A stretch of DNA of 64,000 nt from Colletes latitarsis (GCF_051014445.1 NW_027488370.1:806001-870000), one strand, 5' to 3'. Positions 52,130 to 64,000 are shown, counted from the stretch's first letter. Notes: generated by a model not told the origin, from the letters alone. A program made the numbers and translations.

Positions 52130-55100
52130 GCCAGATCCTGGCCTTTTTCTGGTTTGGATCCCGTAGTAATGTGGTTCCACACCGAAACAGTCAATTAAAC
52201 CTGGTTGCGATTAATATTTTAGAGAATAACGCCGGTTATGTCTCGGTTAGGTCTGGTATTTGCCCTCATCTGGCACGTACATTCGCAATATTCGCATACT
52301 TGATGACCAGATCCTAGGCTTTTTCTGGTTTGGATCACGTAGTAATGTGGTACCACACTGTCAATAAAAGCTGGTTCCGATTAATAGTTTAGAGGATAAC
52401 GCCGGTTATGTCTGGGTTAGGTCTGGTATTTGCCCTCATCTGGCACGTGCTTTCGCATTATTCGCATACTTGTTGGCCTGATCCTGGCCTTTTTCTGGTT
52501 TGGATCACGTAGCAACGCGGTACCACACCGAAACAGTCAATTAAACATGGTTGCGATTACTATTTTGGAGGATAACGTCGGTTATGTCTGGGTTTGGTCT
52601 GGTATTTGCAATTATCTGGCTCATACTTTCGCGTTTTTCGCATACTTCTTGGCCAGATCCTGGGTTTCTTCTGTTTTGGATCCCGTAGTAATGAGGTACC
52701 ACACCGAAACAGACAATTAAACTGGTTGCGATAAATATTTCAGAGGATAACGCCGGTTATGTCTCGGTTAGGTCTGGCATTTGTCCTCATCTGGCCCGTA
52801 CTTTCGCGTTTTTCGCATACTTGTTGGCCAGATCCTGGCCTTTTTCTGGATTGGATCACGTAGTAACGCGGTACCACTTCGAAACAGTCAATTAAACCTG
52901 GTTGCGATTACAATTTTGGAGGATAACGTGGGTTATGTCTCGGTTAGGTCTGGGATTTGCCCTCATCTGGCTCGTACTTTCGCATTTTTCGCATACTTGT
53001 TGGCCAGATCCTGGCCTTTTTCTGGTTTGGATCACGTAGCAACGCGGTACCACACCGAAACAGTCAATTAAACATGGTTGCGATTACTATTTTGGAGGAT
53101 AACGTCGGTTATGTCTGGGTTTGGTCTGGTATTTGCAATTATCTGGCTCATACTTTCGCGTTTTTCGCATACTTCTTGGCCAGATCCTGGGTTTCTTCTG
53201 TTTTGGATCCCGTAGTAATGAGGTACCACACCGAAACAGTCAATTAAACTGGTTGCGATAAATATTTCAGAGGATAACGCCGGTTATGTCTCGGTTAGGT
53301 CTGGCATTTGTCCTCATCTGGCCCGTACTTTCGCGTTTTTCGCATACTTGTTGGCCAGATCCTGGCCTTTTTCTGGTTGGGATCACGTAGTAACGCGGTA
53401 CCACACCGAAACAGTCAATTAAACCTGGTTGCGATTAATATTTTAGAGAATAACGCCGGTTATGTCTGATTTGGTCTGGTATTTGCCCTCATCTGGCACG
53501 TACTTTCGCATTATTCGCATACTTGTTGACCAGATTCTTGGCTTTTTCTGGTTTGGATCACGTAATAATGTGGTACCACACTGTCAATAAAAGCTGATTC
53601 CGATTAATAGTTTAGAGGATAACGCCGGTTATGTCTGGGTTAGGTCTGGTATTTGCCCTCATCTGGCACGTACTTTCGCATTTTTTGCATACTTGTTGGC
53701 CAGATCCTGGCCTTTTTCTGGATTGGATCACGTAGTAACGCGGTACCACTTCGAAACAGTCAATTAAACCTGGTTGCGATTACAATTTTGGAGGATAACG
53801 TGGGTTATGTCTCGGTTAGGTCTGGGATTTGCCCTCATCTGGCTCGTACTTTCGCATTTTTCGCATACTTGTTGGCCAGATCCTGGCCTTTTTCTGGATT
53901 GGAACACGTAGTAATGCGGTACCACACCGAAACAGTCAATTAAACTGGTTGCGATAAATATTTTAGAGGATAACGCCGGTTATGTCTCGGTTAGGTCTAG
54001 GATTTGCCCTCATCGGCCTCGTACAATCGCACTTTTCGCATGCTTGTTGGCCAGATCCTGGGCTTTTTCTTGTTTGGAACACGTAATAATGTGGTACCAC
54101 ACCGAAACAGTCAACAAAACTGGTTGCGATTAATATTTTAGAGGATAACGCCGGTTATGTCTCGGGTAGGTCTGGGATTTGTCATCATCTGGCTCGTACT
54201 TTCGCGTTTTTCGCATACTTGTTGGCCAGATCCTGGGCTTTTTCTGGTTTGGATCACGTAGTATTGTGGTACCACACCGAAACAGTCAATTAAACCTGGT
54301 TGCGATTAATATTTTAGAGGATAACGCCGGTTATGTCTCGGGTAGGTCTGGTATTTGCCCTCATCTGGCACGCAATTTCGCATTATTCGCATACTTGTCG
54401 GCCAGATCCTGGCCTTTTTCTGGATTGGATCACGTAGTATCGCGGTACCACACCGAAACAGTCAATTAAACCTGGTTGCGATTACTATTTTGGAGGATAA
54501 CGCCGGATATGTCTCGGTTAGGTCTGGCATTTGTCCTCATCTGGCTCGTACTTTCCCGTTTTTCGCATACTTGTTGGCCAGATCCTGGCCTTTTTCTGCC
54601 GTGGATCCCGTAGTAATGAGAGTCCACACCGAAATAGTCAATTAAACGGGTTGCGATTAATATATTAGAGGATAACGCCGGTTATGTCTCGGTTAGGTCT
54701 GGCACTTGTCCTGATCTGGCTCGTACTTTCGCGTTTTTCGCATACTTGTTGGCCAGATGCTGGCCTTTTTCTGCTTTGGATCCCGTAGTAATGCGAGTCC
54801 AGACCGAAACAGTCAATTAAACTGGTTGCGATTAATATTTTAGAGGATAACGCCGGTTATGTCTGGGTTAGGTCTGGTATTTGTCCTCATCTGGCTCGTA
54901 CTTTCGCGTTTTTTCCATACTTGTTGGCCAGATCCTGGCCTTTTTCTGGTTTGGATTCCGTAGTAATGTGGTTCCACACCGAAAGAGTCAATTAAACCTG
55001 GTTGCGATTAATATTTTAGAGAATAACGCCGGTTATGTCTCGGTTAGGTCTGGTATTTGCCCTCATCTGGCACGTAGATTCGCATTATTCGCATACTTGA

Positions 55101-56151
55101 TGACCAGATCCTAGGCTTTTTCTGGTTTGGATCACGTAGTAATGTGGTACCACACTGTCAATTAAACTGGTTGCGATAAATATTTTAGAGGATAACGCCG
55201 GTTATGTCTCGGTTAGGTCTGGCATTTGTCCTCATCTGGCTCGTACTTTCGCGTTTTTCGCATACTTCTTGGCCAGATCCTGGCCTTTTTCTGGTTGGGA
55301 TCACGTAGTAACGCGGTACCACACCGAAACAGTCAATTAAACCTGGTTGCGATTACTATTTTGGAGGATAACGTCGGTTATGTCTGGGTTTGGTCTGGTA
55401 TTCGCAATCATCTGGCTCATACTTTCGCGTTTTTCGCATACTTGTTGGCCAGATCCTGGGTTTTTTCTGTTTTGGATCCCGTAGTAATGAGGTACCACAC
55501 CGAAACAGTCAATTAAACCTGGTTGCGATTACTATTTTGGAGGATAACTTCGGTTATGTCTGGGTTTGGTCTGGTATTTGCAACCATCTGGCTCATACTT
55601 TCGCGTTTTTCGCATACTTGTTGGTCAGATCCTGGGTTTTTTCTGTTTTGGATCCCGTAGTAATGAGGTACCACACCGAAACGGTCAATTAAACCTGGTT
55701 GCGATTACTATTTTGGAGGATAACGCCGGTTATGTCTCGGGTAGGTCTGGGATTTGTCCTCATCTGGCTCGTACTTTCGCGTTTTTTGCATACTTGTTGG
55801 CCAGATCCTGGCCTTTTTCTGGTTTGTATCCCGCAGTAATGTGGTTCCACACCGAAACAGCCAATTAAACCTGGTTGCGATTAATATTTTAGAGAATTAC
55901 GCCGGTTATGTCTCGGTTAGGTCTGGCATTTGTCCTCATCTGGCTCGTACTTTCGCGTTTTTCGCATACCTGATGGCCAGATCCTGGCCTTCTTCTGGTT
56001 TGGATCACGCAGTAACGCGGTACCACACCGAAACAGTCAATTAAACCTGGTTGCGATTACTATTTTGGAGGATAGCGTCGGTTTTGTCTGGGTTTGGTCT
56101 GGTATTTGCAATCAGCTGGCTCATACTTTCGCGTTTTTCGCATACTTGTTA
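52130..56151 (+). repeat. 4,022 bp tandem duplication (about 23 monomers), copy 1
   Basis: The block is repeated immediately from 56,152. Landmarks at 52,430, 52,781, 52,957, 53,653, 54,179, 54,355, 54,881, 55,226, 55,390, 55,566, 55,754 and 55,930 all recur at +4,022, and the translations of these units are identical. I noticed no base difference in the stretches compared. The length is 23 monomers less three 6 bp deletions and some one-base losses. The breakpoint lies in GCCAGATCCTGG. Confidence 0.92.
52300..52420 (+). repeat. Example of the 6 bp deleted monomer variant
   Basis: Here CACACTGTCAAT replaces CACACTGAAACAGTCAAT, a loss of six bases at about 52,360. The same deletion is found near 50,958, 53,583, 55,157, 56,382, 57,605, 59,179, 60,403, 62,153 and 62,499, all in the right domain. 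Most of these monomers continue with AAAAGCTGG. It is a convenient marker of the right subfamily. Confidence 0.85.
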
Positions 56152-59100
56152 GCCAGATCCTGGCCTTTTTCTGGTTTGGATCCCGTAGTAATGTGGTTCC
56201 ACACCGAAACAGTCAATTAAACCTGGTTGCGATTAATATTTTAGAGAATAACGCCGGTTATGTCTCGGTTAGGTCTGGTATTTGCCCTCATCTGGCACGT
56301 ACATTCGCAATATTCGCATACTTGATGACCAGATCCTAGGCTTTTTCTGGTTTGGATCACGTAGTAATGTGGTACCACACTGTCAATAAAAGCTGGTTCC
56401 GATTAATAGTTTAGAGGATAACGCCGGTTATGTCTGGGTTAGGTCTGGTATTTGCCCTCATCTGGCACGTGCTTTCGCATTATTCGCATACTTGTTGGCC
56501 TGATCCTGGCCTTTTTCTGGTTTGGATCACGTAGCAACGCGGTACCACACCGAAACAGTCAATTAAACATGGTTGCGATTACTATTTTGGAGGATAACGT
56601 CGGTTATGTCTGGGTTTGGTCTGGTATTTGCAATTATCTGGCTCATACTTTCGCGTTTTTCGCATACTTCTTGGCCAGATCCTGGGTTTCTTCTGTTTTG
56701 GATCCCGTAGTAATGAGGTACCACACCGAAACAGACAATTAAACTGGTTGCGATAAATATTTCAGAGGATAACGCCGGTTATGTCTCGGTTAGGTCTGGC
56801 ATTTGTCCTCATCTGGCCCGTACTTTCGCGTTTTTCGCATACTTGTTGGCCAGATCCTGGCCTTTTTCTGGATTGGATCACGTAGTAACGCGGTACCACT
56901 TCGAAACAGTCAATTAAACCTGGTTGCGATTACAATTTTGGAGGATAACGTGGGTTATGTCTCGGTTAGGTCTGGGATTTGCCCTCATCTGGCTCGTACT
57001 TTCGCATTTTTCGCATACTTGTTGGCCAGATCCTGGCCTTTTTCTGGTTTGGATCACGTAGCAACGCGGTACCACACCGAAACAGTCAATTAAACATGGT
57101 TGCGATTACTATTTTGGAGGATAACGTCGGTTATGTCTGGGTTTGGTCTGGTATTTGCAATTATCTGGCTCATACTTTCGCGTTTTTCGCATACTTCTTG
57201 GCCAGATCCTGGGTTTCTTCTGTTTTGGATCCCGTAGTAATGAGGTACCACACCGAAACAGTCAATTAAACTGGTTGCGATAAATATTTCAGAGGATAAC
57301 GCCGGTTATGTCTCGGTTAGGTCTGGCATTTGTCCTCATCTGGCCCGTACTTTCGCGTTTTTCGCATACTTGTTGGCCAGATCCTGGCCTTTTTCTGGTT
57401 GGGATCACGTAGTAACGCGGTACCACACCGAAACAGTCAATTAAACCTGGTTGCGATTAATATTTTAGAGAATAACGCCGGTTATGTCTGATTTGGTCTG
57501 GTATTTGCCCTCATCTGGCACGTACTTTCGCATTATTCGCATACTTGTTGACCAGATTCTTGGCTTTTTCTGGTTTGGATCACGTAATAATGTGGTACCA
57601 CACTGTCAATAAAAGCTGATTCCGATTAATAGTTTAGAGGATAACGCCGGTTATGTCTGGGTTAGGTCTGGTATTTGCCCTCATCTGGCACGTACTTTCG
57701 CATTTTTTGCATACTTGTTGGCCAGATCCTGGCCTTTTTCTGGATTGGATCACGTAGTAACGCGGTACCACTTCGAAACAGTCAATTAAACCTGGTTGCG
57801 ATTACAATTTTGGAGGATAACGTGGGTTATGTCTCGGTTAGGTCTGGGATTTGCCCTCATCTGGCTCGTACTTTCGCATTTTTCGCATACTTGTTGGCCA
57901 GATCCTGGCCTTTTTCTGGATTGGAACACGTAGTAATGCGGTACCACACCGAAACAGTCAATTAAACTGGTTGCGATAAATATTTTAGAGGATAACGCCG
58001 GTTATGTCTCGGTTAGGTCTAGGATTTGCCCTCATCGGCCTCGTACAATCGCACTTTTCGCATGCTTGTTGGCCAGATCCTGGGCTTTTTCTTGTTTGGA
58101 ACACGTAATAATGTGGTACCACACCGAAACAGTCAACAAAACTGGTTGCGATTAATATTTTAGAGGATAACGCCGGTTATGTCTCGGGTAGGTCTGGGAT
58201 TTGTCATCATCTGGCTCGTACTTTCGCGTTTTTCGCATACTTGTTGGCCAGATCCTGGGCTTTTTCTGGTTTGGATCACGTAGTATTGTGGTACCACACC
58301 GAAACAGTCAATTAAACCTGGTTGCGATTAATATTTTAGAGGATAACGCCGGTTATGTCTCGGGTAGGTCTGGTATTTGCCCTCATCTGGCACGCAATTT
58401 CGCATTATTCGCATACTTGTCGGCCAGATCCTGGCCTTTTTCTGGATTGGATCACGTAGTATCGCGGTACCACACCGAAACAGTCAATTAAACCTGGTTG
58501 CGATTACTATTTTGGAGGATAACGCCGGATATGTCTCGGTTAGGTCTGGCATTTGTCCTCATCTGGCTCGTACTTTCCCGTTTTTCGCATACTTGTTGGC
58601 CAGATCCTGGCCTTTTTCTGCCGTGGATCCCGTAGTAATGAGAGTCCACACCGAAATAGTCAATTAAACGGGTTGCGATTAATATATTAGAGGATAACGC
58701 CGGTTATGTCTCGGTTAGGTCTGGCACTTGTCCTGATCTGGCTCGTACTTTCGCGTTTTTCGCATACTTGTTGGCCAGATGCTGGCCTTTTTCTGCTTTG
58801 GATCCCGTAGTAATGCGAGTCCAGACCGAAACAGTCAATTAAACTGGTTGCGATTAATATTTTAGAGGATAACGCCGGTTATGTCTGGGTTAGGTCTGGT
58901 ATTTGTCCTCATCTGGCTCGTACTTTCGCGTTTTTTCCATACTTGTTGGCCAGATCCTGGCCTTTTTCTGGTTTGGATTCCGTAGTAATGTGGTTCCACA
59001 CCGAAAGAGTCAATTAAACCTGGTTGCGATTAATATTTTAGAGAATAACGCCGGTTATGTCTCGGTTAGGTCTGGTATTTGCCCTCATCTGGCACGTAGA

Positions 59101-60185
59101 TTCGCATTATTCGCATACTTGATGACCAGATCCTAGGCTTTTTCTGGTTTGGATCACGTAGTAATGTGGTACCACACTGTCAATTAAACTGGTTGCGATA
59201 AATATTTTAGAGGATAACGCCGGTTATGTCTCGGTTAGGTCTGGCATTTGTCCTCATCTGGCTCGTACTTTCGCGTTTTTCGCATACTTCTTGGCCAGAT
59301 CCTGGCCTTTTTCTGGTTGGGATCACGTAGTAACGCGGTACCACACCGAAACAGTCAATTAAACCTGGTTGCGATTACTATTTTGGAGGATAACGTCGGT
59401 TATGTCTGGGTTTGGTCTGGTATTCGCAATCATCTGGCTCATACTTTCGCGTTTTTCGCATACTTGTTGGCCAGATCCTGGGTTTTTTCTGTTTTGGATC
59501 CCGTAGTAATGAGGTACCACACCGAAACAGTCAATTAAACCTGGTTGCGATTACTATTTTGGAGGATAACTTCGGTTATGTCTGGGTTTGGTCTGGTATT
59601 TGCAACCATCTGGCTCATACTTTCGCGTTTTTCGCATACTTGTTGGTCAGATCCTGGGTTTTTTCTGTTTTGGATCCCGTAGTAATGAGGTACCACACCG
59701 AAACGGTCAATTAAACCTGGTTGCGATTACTATTTTGGAGGATAACGCCGGTTATGTCTCGGGTAGGTCTGGGATTTGTCCTCATCTGGCTCGTACTTTC
59801 GCGTTTTTTGCATACTTGTTGGCCAGATCCTGGCCTTTTTCTGGTTTGTATCCCGCAGTAATGTGGTTCCACACCGAAACAGCCAATTAAACCTGGTTGC
59901 GATTAATATTTTAGAGAATTACGCCGGTTATGTCTCGGTTAGGTCTGGCATTTGTCCTCATCTGGCTCGTACTTTCGCGTTTTTCGCATACCTGATGGCC
60001 AGATCCTGGCCTTCTTCTGGTTTGGATCACGCAGTAACGCGGTACCACACCGAAACAGTCAATTAAACCTGGTTGCGATTACTATTTTGGAGGATAGCGT
60101 CGGTTTTGTCTGGGTTTGGTCTGGTATTTGCAATCAGCTGGCTCATACTTTCGCGTTTTTCGCATACTTGTTAGCCAGATCCTGG
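56152..60185 (+). repeat. 4,022 bp tandem duplication, copy 2
   Basis: This is the sister of 52,130-56,151. The left junction is recognised by TTAGCCAGATCC (56,149-56,160) against TTGGCCAGATCC in copy 1. The right end is where copy 2 continues with CCTGGGTTTT at 60,181 instead of CCTGGCCTTT. Beyond it, 60,280-61,850 repeats parts of the same block again (60,473 resembles 57,675; 61,351 resembles 58,377) with several substitutions and a different order, an older relative. Confidence 0.9.
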
Positions 60186-63100
60186 GTTTTTTCTGTTTTG
60201 GATCTCGTAGTAATGAGAGTCCACACCGAAACAGTCAATTAAACAGGTTGCGATTAATATTTTAGAGGATAACGCCGGTTATGTCTGGATTAGGTCTGGT
60301 ATTTGCCCTCATCTGGCACGTACTTTCGCATTATTCGCATACTTGCTGACCAGATTCTTGGCTTTTTCTGGTTTGGATCACGTAGTAATGTGGTACCACA
60401 CTGTCAATAAAAGCTGATTCCGATTAATAGTTTAGAGGATAACGCCGGTTATGTCTGGGTTAGGTCTGGTATTTGCCCTCATCTGGCACGTACTTTCGCA
60501 TTTTTCGCATACTTGTTGGCCAGATCCTGGCCTTTTTCTGGATTGGATCACGTAGTAACGCGGTACCACTTCGAAATAGTCAATTAAACCTGGTTGCGAT
60601 TACAATTTTGGAGGATAACGTGGGTTATGTCTCGGTTAGGTCTGGGTTTTGCCCTCATCTGGCTCGTACTTTCGCATTTTTCGCATACTTGTTGGCCAGA
60701 TCCTGGCCTTTTTCTGGATTGGAACACGTAGTAATGCGGTACCACACCGAAACAGTCAATTAAACTGGTTGCGATAAATATCTTAGAGGATAACGCCGGT
60801 TATGTCTCGGTTAGGTCTGGGATTTGCCCTCATCGGCCTCGTACAATCGCACTTTTCGCATGCTTGTTGGCCAGATCCTGGGCTTTTTCTTGTTTGGATC
60901 ACGTAATAATGTGGTACCACACCGAAACAGTCAACAAAACTGGTTGCGATTAATATTTTAGAGGATAACGCCGGTTATGTCTCGGGTAGGTCTGGGATTT
61001 GTCATCATCTGGCTCGAACTTTCGCGTTTATCGCATACTTGATGGCCATATCCTGGCCTTTTTCTGGTTTGGATCACGTAGTAATGTGGTACCACACTGA
61101 AACAGTCAATAGAAGCTGGTTCCGATTAGTATTTTAGAGGATAACGCTGGTTATGTATGGGTTAGTTCTTGTATTTGGAATCATCTGGCTCATACATTCG
61201 TGTTTTTCGCATACTTGTTGGCCAGATCCGGGGCTTTTTCTGGTTTGGATCACGTAGTATTGTGGTACCACACCGAAACAGTCAATTAAACCTGGTTGCG
61301 ATTAATATTTTAGAGGATAACGCCGGTTATGTCTCGGGTAGGTCTGGTATTTGCCCTCATCTGGCACGCACTTTCGCATTATTCGCATACTTGTTGGCCA
61401 GATCCTGGCCTTTTTCTGGATTGGATCACGTAGTATCGCGGTACCACACCGAAACAGTCAATTAAACCTGGTTGCGATTACTATTTTGGAGGATAACGCC
61501 GGATATGTCTCGGTTAGGTCTGGCATTTCGCCTCATCTGGCTCGTACTTTCCCGTTTTTCGCATACTTGTTGGCCAGATCCTGGCCTTTTTCTGCCGTGG
61601 ATCCCGTAGTAATGAGAGTCCACACCGAAATAGTCAATTAAACGGGTTGCGATTAATATATTAGAGGATAACGCCGGTTATGTCTCGGTTAGGTCTGGCA
61701 CTTGTCCTGAACTGGCTCGTACTTTCGCGTTTTTCGCATACTTGTTGGCCAGATGCTGGCCTTTTTCTGCTTTGGATCCCGTAGTAATGCGAGTCCACAC
61801 CGAAACAGTCAATTAAACTGGTTGCGATTAATATTTTAGAGGATAACGCCGGTTATGTCTGGGTTAGGTCTGGTATTTGCCCTCATCTGGCACGTACTTT
61901 CGCATTATTCGCATATGTGTTGGCTAGATCCTGGCCTTTTTCTGGTTTGGATCACGTAGTAACGCGGTACCACACCGAAAGAGTCAATTAAACCAGGTTC
62001 GGATTAATATTTTAGAGGATAACGCCGGTTATGTCTCGGTTAGATCTGGGATTTGTCCTCATCTGGCTCGTACTTTCGCGTTTTTCGCATACTTGTTGGC
62101 CAGATCCTGGGCTTTTTCTGGGTTGGATCACGTAGTAATGTGGTACCGCACTGTCAATAAAAGCTGGTTCCGATTAATAGTTTAGAGGATAACGCCGGTT
62201 ATGTCTGGGTTAAGTCTGGTATTTGCCCTCATCTGGCTCGTACTTTCGCATTTTTCGCATTGTTGTTGATCAGATCCTGGCCTTTTTCAGGTTTGGATCA
62301 CGTAGTAACACGGTACCACAGCGAAACAGTCAATTATACCTGGTTCGGATTAATATTTTAGAAGATAATGCCGGTTACGTCTCGGTTAGGTCTGGGATTT
62401 GTCCTCACATGGCTCGTACATTCGCGTTTTTCGCATACTTGTTGGCCAGATCCTGGGCTTTTTCTGGGTTGGATCACGTAGTAATGTGGTACCACACTGT
62501 CAATAAAAGCTGGCTGCGATTAATATTTTAGAGGATAACACCGGTTATGTCTCGGTTAGGTCTGGCATTTGTCCTCATCTGGCTCGTACTTTCGCGTTTT
62601 TCGCATACTTGTTGGTCAGATCCTGGCATTTTTCTGGTTTGGATCACGTAGTAATGTGGTACCACACTGAAACAGTCAATAGAAGCTGGTTCCGCTTAGT
62701 ATTTTAGAGGATAACGCTGGTTATGTCTGGATTAGTTCTGGTATTTGCAATCAACTGGCTCAAACATTCGCGTTTTTCGCATACTTGTTGGCCAGATCCT
62801 GGGCTTTTTCTGGTTTGGATCACGTAGTATTGTGGTACCACACCGAAACAGTCAATTACACCTGGTTGCGATTAATATTTTAGAGGATAACGCCGGTTAT
62901 GTCTGGGTTAGGTCTGGTATTTGCCCTCATCTGGCACGTACTTTCGCATTATTCGTATACTTGTTGGCCAGATCCTGGGCTTTCTCTGGTTTGGATCACG
63001 TAGTAACGCGGTACCTCACCGAAAGAGTCAATTAAACCTGGTTGCGATTACTATTTTGGAGGATAACGTCGGTTATGTCTGTGTTTGGTCTGGTATTTGC

Positions 63101-64000
63101 AATCATCTGGCTCATTTTTTTGCGTTTTTCGCATAATTGTTGGCCAGATCCTGGGTTTTTTCTGTTTTGGATCCCGTAGAAATGAGGTTCCACACCGAAA
63201 CAGTCAATTAAACTGGTTGCGATTAATATTTTAGAGAATAACGCCGGTTATGTCTCGGGTAGGTCTGGGATTTGTCCTCATCTGGCTCGTACTTTCGCGT
63301 TGTTCGCATACTTGTTGGCCAGATCCTGGGTTTTTTCTGTTTTGGATCCCGTAGTAATGAGGTACCACACCGAAACAGTCAATTAAACCTGGTTGCGATT
63401 ACTATTTTGGAGGATAACTTCGGTTATGTCTGGGTTTGGTCAGGTATTTGCAACCATCTGGCTCATACTTTCGCGTTTTTCGCATACTTGTTGGCCAGAT
63501 CCTGGCCTTTTTCTGGTTTGGATCCCGTAGTAACGCGGTACCACACCGAAACAGTCAATCAAACCTGGTTGCGATTAATATTTTAGAGGATAACGCCGGT
63601 TATGTCTCGGGTAGGTCTGGGATTTGTTCTCATCTGGCTCGTACTTTCGCGTTTTTCGCATACTTGTTGGCCAGATCCTGGCCTTTTTCTGGTTTTGCTC
63701 CCGTAGTAATGTGGTTCCACACCGAAACAGTCAATTAAACCTGGTTGCGATTAATATTTTAGAGGATAACGCCGGTTATGTCTGGGTTAGGTCTGGTATT
63801 TGCCCTCATCTGGCACGTACTTTCGCATTATTCGTATACTTGTTGGCCAGATCCTGGGCTTTCTCTGGTTTGGATCACGTAGTAACGCGGTACCTCACCG
63901 AAACAGTCAATTAAACCTGTTTGCGATTACTATTTTGGAGGATAACGTCGGTTATGTCTGTGTTTGGTCTGGTATTTGCAACCATCTGGCTCATACTTTC
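60186..64000 (+). repeat. Right end of the array in this window
   Basis: Monomers of the right subfamily continue to the last base. Segments around 60,473-61,840 are older copies of the 4,022 bp block. Around 62,880-63,080 and 63,770-63,970 a two-monomer stretch (TTATTCGTATAC, GGGCTTTCTCTGG, GGTACCTCACC, GATTACTATTTTGG) occurs twice with a shift of 879 bp, about five monomers. No gene or foreign element is seen. Confidence 0.75.

Larger units (their letters stand above)
1..64000 (+). repeat. ~176 bp tandem satellite array, uninterrupted except for one retroposon
   Basis: The entire window is made of head-to-tail monomers of about 176 bp. The GGTACC core of each monomer starts at 34, 210, 386, 562, 737, 913 and 1089, and the same spacing continues to the right end. 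All monomers I followed are in the same orientation; I saw no inversion. Both window ends fall inside monomers, so the array extends beyond the window. Satellites of 150-180 bp with higher-order organisation are typical of eukaryotic centromeric or pericentromeric heterochromatin; placing this array there is inference. I do not recognise the monomer family. No genes are embedded: reading frames of up to ~218 codons exist only because the monomer has few stops in two forward frames. Confidence 0.97.
50500..64000 (+). repeat. Right domain: distinct monomer subfamily
   Basis: From about 50.8 kb a different set of variants dominates: GATTACTATTTTGGAGG for GATTAATATTTTAGAGG, TTTGTCCTCATC for TTTGCCCTCATC, CTTTCGCGTTTTTCGC for CTTTCGCATTTTTCGC, ACGTAGTAACGCGG for ACGTAGTAATGCGG, AAACTGGTTGCG with one C missing, and CACTGTCAAT with a 6 bp deletion. 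The markers GTCATTAAAAGCATG and ATCATCGTAG of the core are absent. The domain contains its own large duplication of 4,022 bp. It is best read as a separately homogenised subarray of the same satellite family. Confidence 0.85.

Noticed and set aside
1000..63914. Long list of apparent small proteins of 60-218 residues, mostly 96 residues, on the forward strand
   Set aside because: They are translations of the satellite: most start at non-ATG codons, neighbouring ones overlap in different frames, the spacing is the 176 bp repeat period, and each crosses monomer boundaries. No ribosome-binding context, domain or codon structure supports a gene.
1..64000. CRISPR array
   Set aside because: The repeats are contiguous 176 bp units without unique spacers between short direct repeats, and no cas genes are present.
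1..64000. CENP-B box in the monomer
   Set aside because: I looked for the NTTCGNNNNANNCGGGN pattern. The TTTCGCATTTTTCGCA stretch has TTCG but lacks the CGGG half, so I cannot support a CENP-B site.
1..64000. Inverted monomers or an orientation switch
   Set aside because: Every monomer I followed reads in the same direction; reverse-strand similarity is limited to the short dyads.

Overview
The whole 64 kb window is one tandem satellite array. It is built from about 363 head-to-tail copies of a ~176 bp monomer, all in the same orientation. A KpnI-type GGTACC core recurs every 176 bp; near the left edge, for example, it starts at 34, 210, 386, 562, 737, 913 and 1089. I see no protein-coding gene, rRNA, tRNA or CRISPR array. 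The many ~96-codon open frames are by-products of the repeat: most begin at a TTG in the same monomer position, they overlap each other in different frames, and each crosses a monomer boundary into another frame. The layout (long homogenised array, nested higher-order repeats, one retroposon with a poly-A tail and target-site duplication) points to a eukaryote, probably an animal, and to centromeric or pericentromeric heterochromatin. I do not recognise the satellite and cannot name the species.

Layout by diagnostic variants. (1) 1 to ~800: the most diverged monomers. (2) ~800 to 5,140: mixed monomers with little long-range repetition. (3) ~5,140 to 13,600: a subfamily with a GTCATTAAAAGCATG junction appears. 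(4) ~13,600 to 50,500: strongly homogenised core of nested higher-order duplications with shifts of 7,660, 3,786, 2,290 and 880 bp, carrying extra marker variants (a one-base insertion ATCATCGTAG, and a 46 bp deletion giving 130 bp monomers). (5) ~50,500 to 64,000: a distinct subfamily (GATTACTATTTTGG, TTTGTCCTCATC, ACGTAGTAACGCGG) with a recurrent 6 bp deletion and a tandem duplication of 4,022 bp whose two copies look identical.

The only non-satellite DNA is a 269 bp GC-rich insertion at 13,901-14,169. It has four strong hairpins, a 30-nt poly-A tail and a 14 bp target-site duplication. It looks like a SINE or a 5'-truncated LINE end. Paralogous segments at about 17.9, 25.5 and 29.3 kb keep the empty site.

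Each monomer contains two short dyads, GGCCAG-ATC-CTGGCC and GTGGTACCAC. The retroposon insertion and the crossover that made the 4,022 bp duplication both map to the first dyad. The biology here is satellite evolution (unequal exchange, conversion, local amplification) and possible centromere function, not an operon or gene system.
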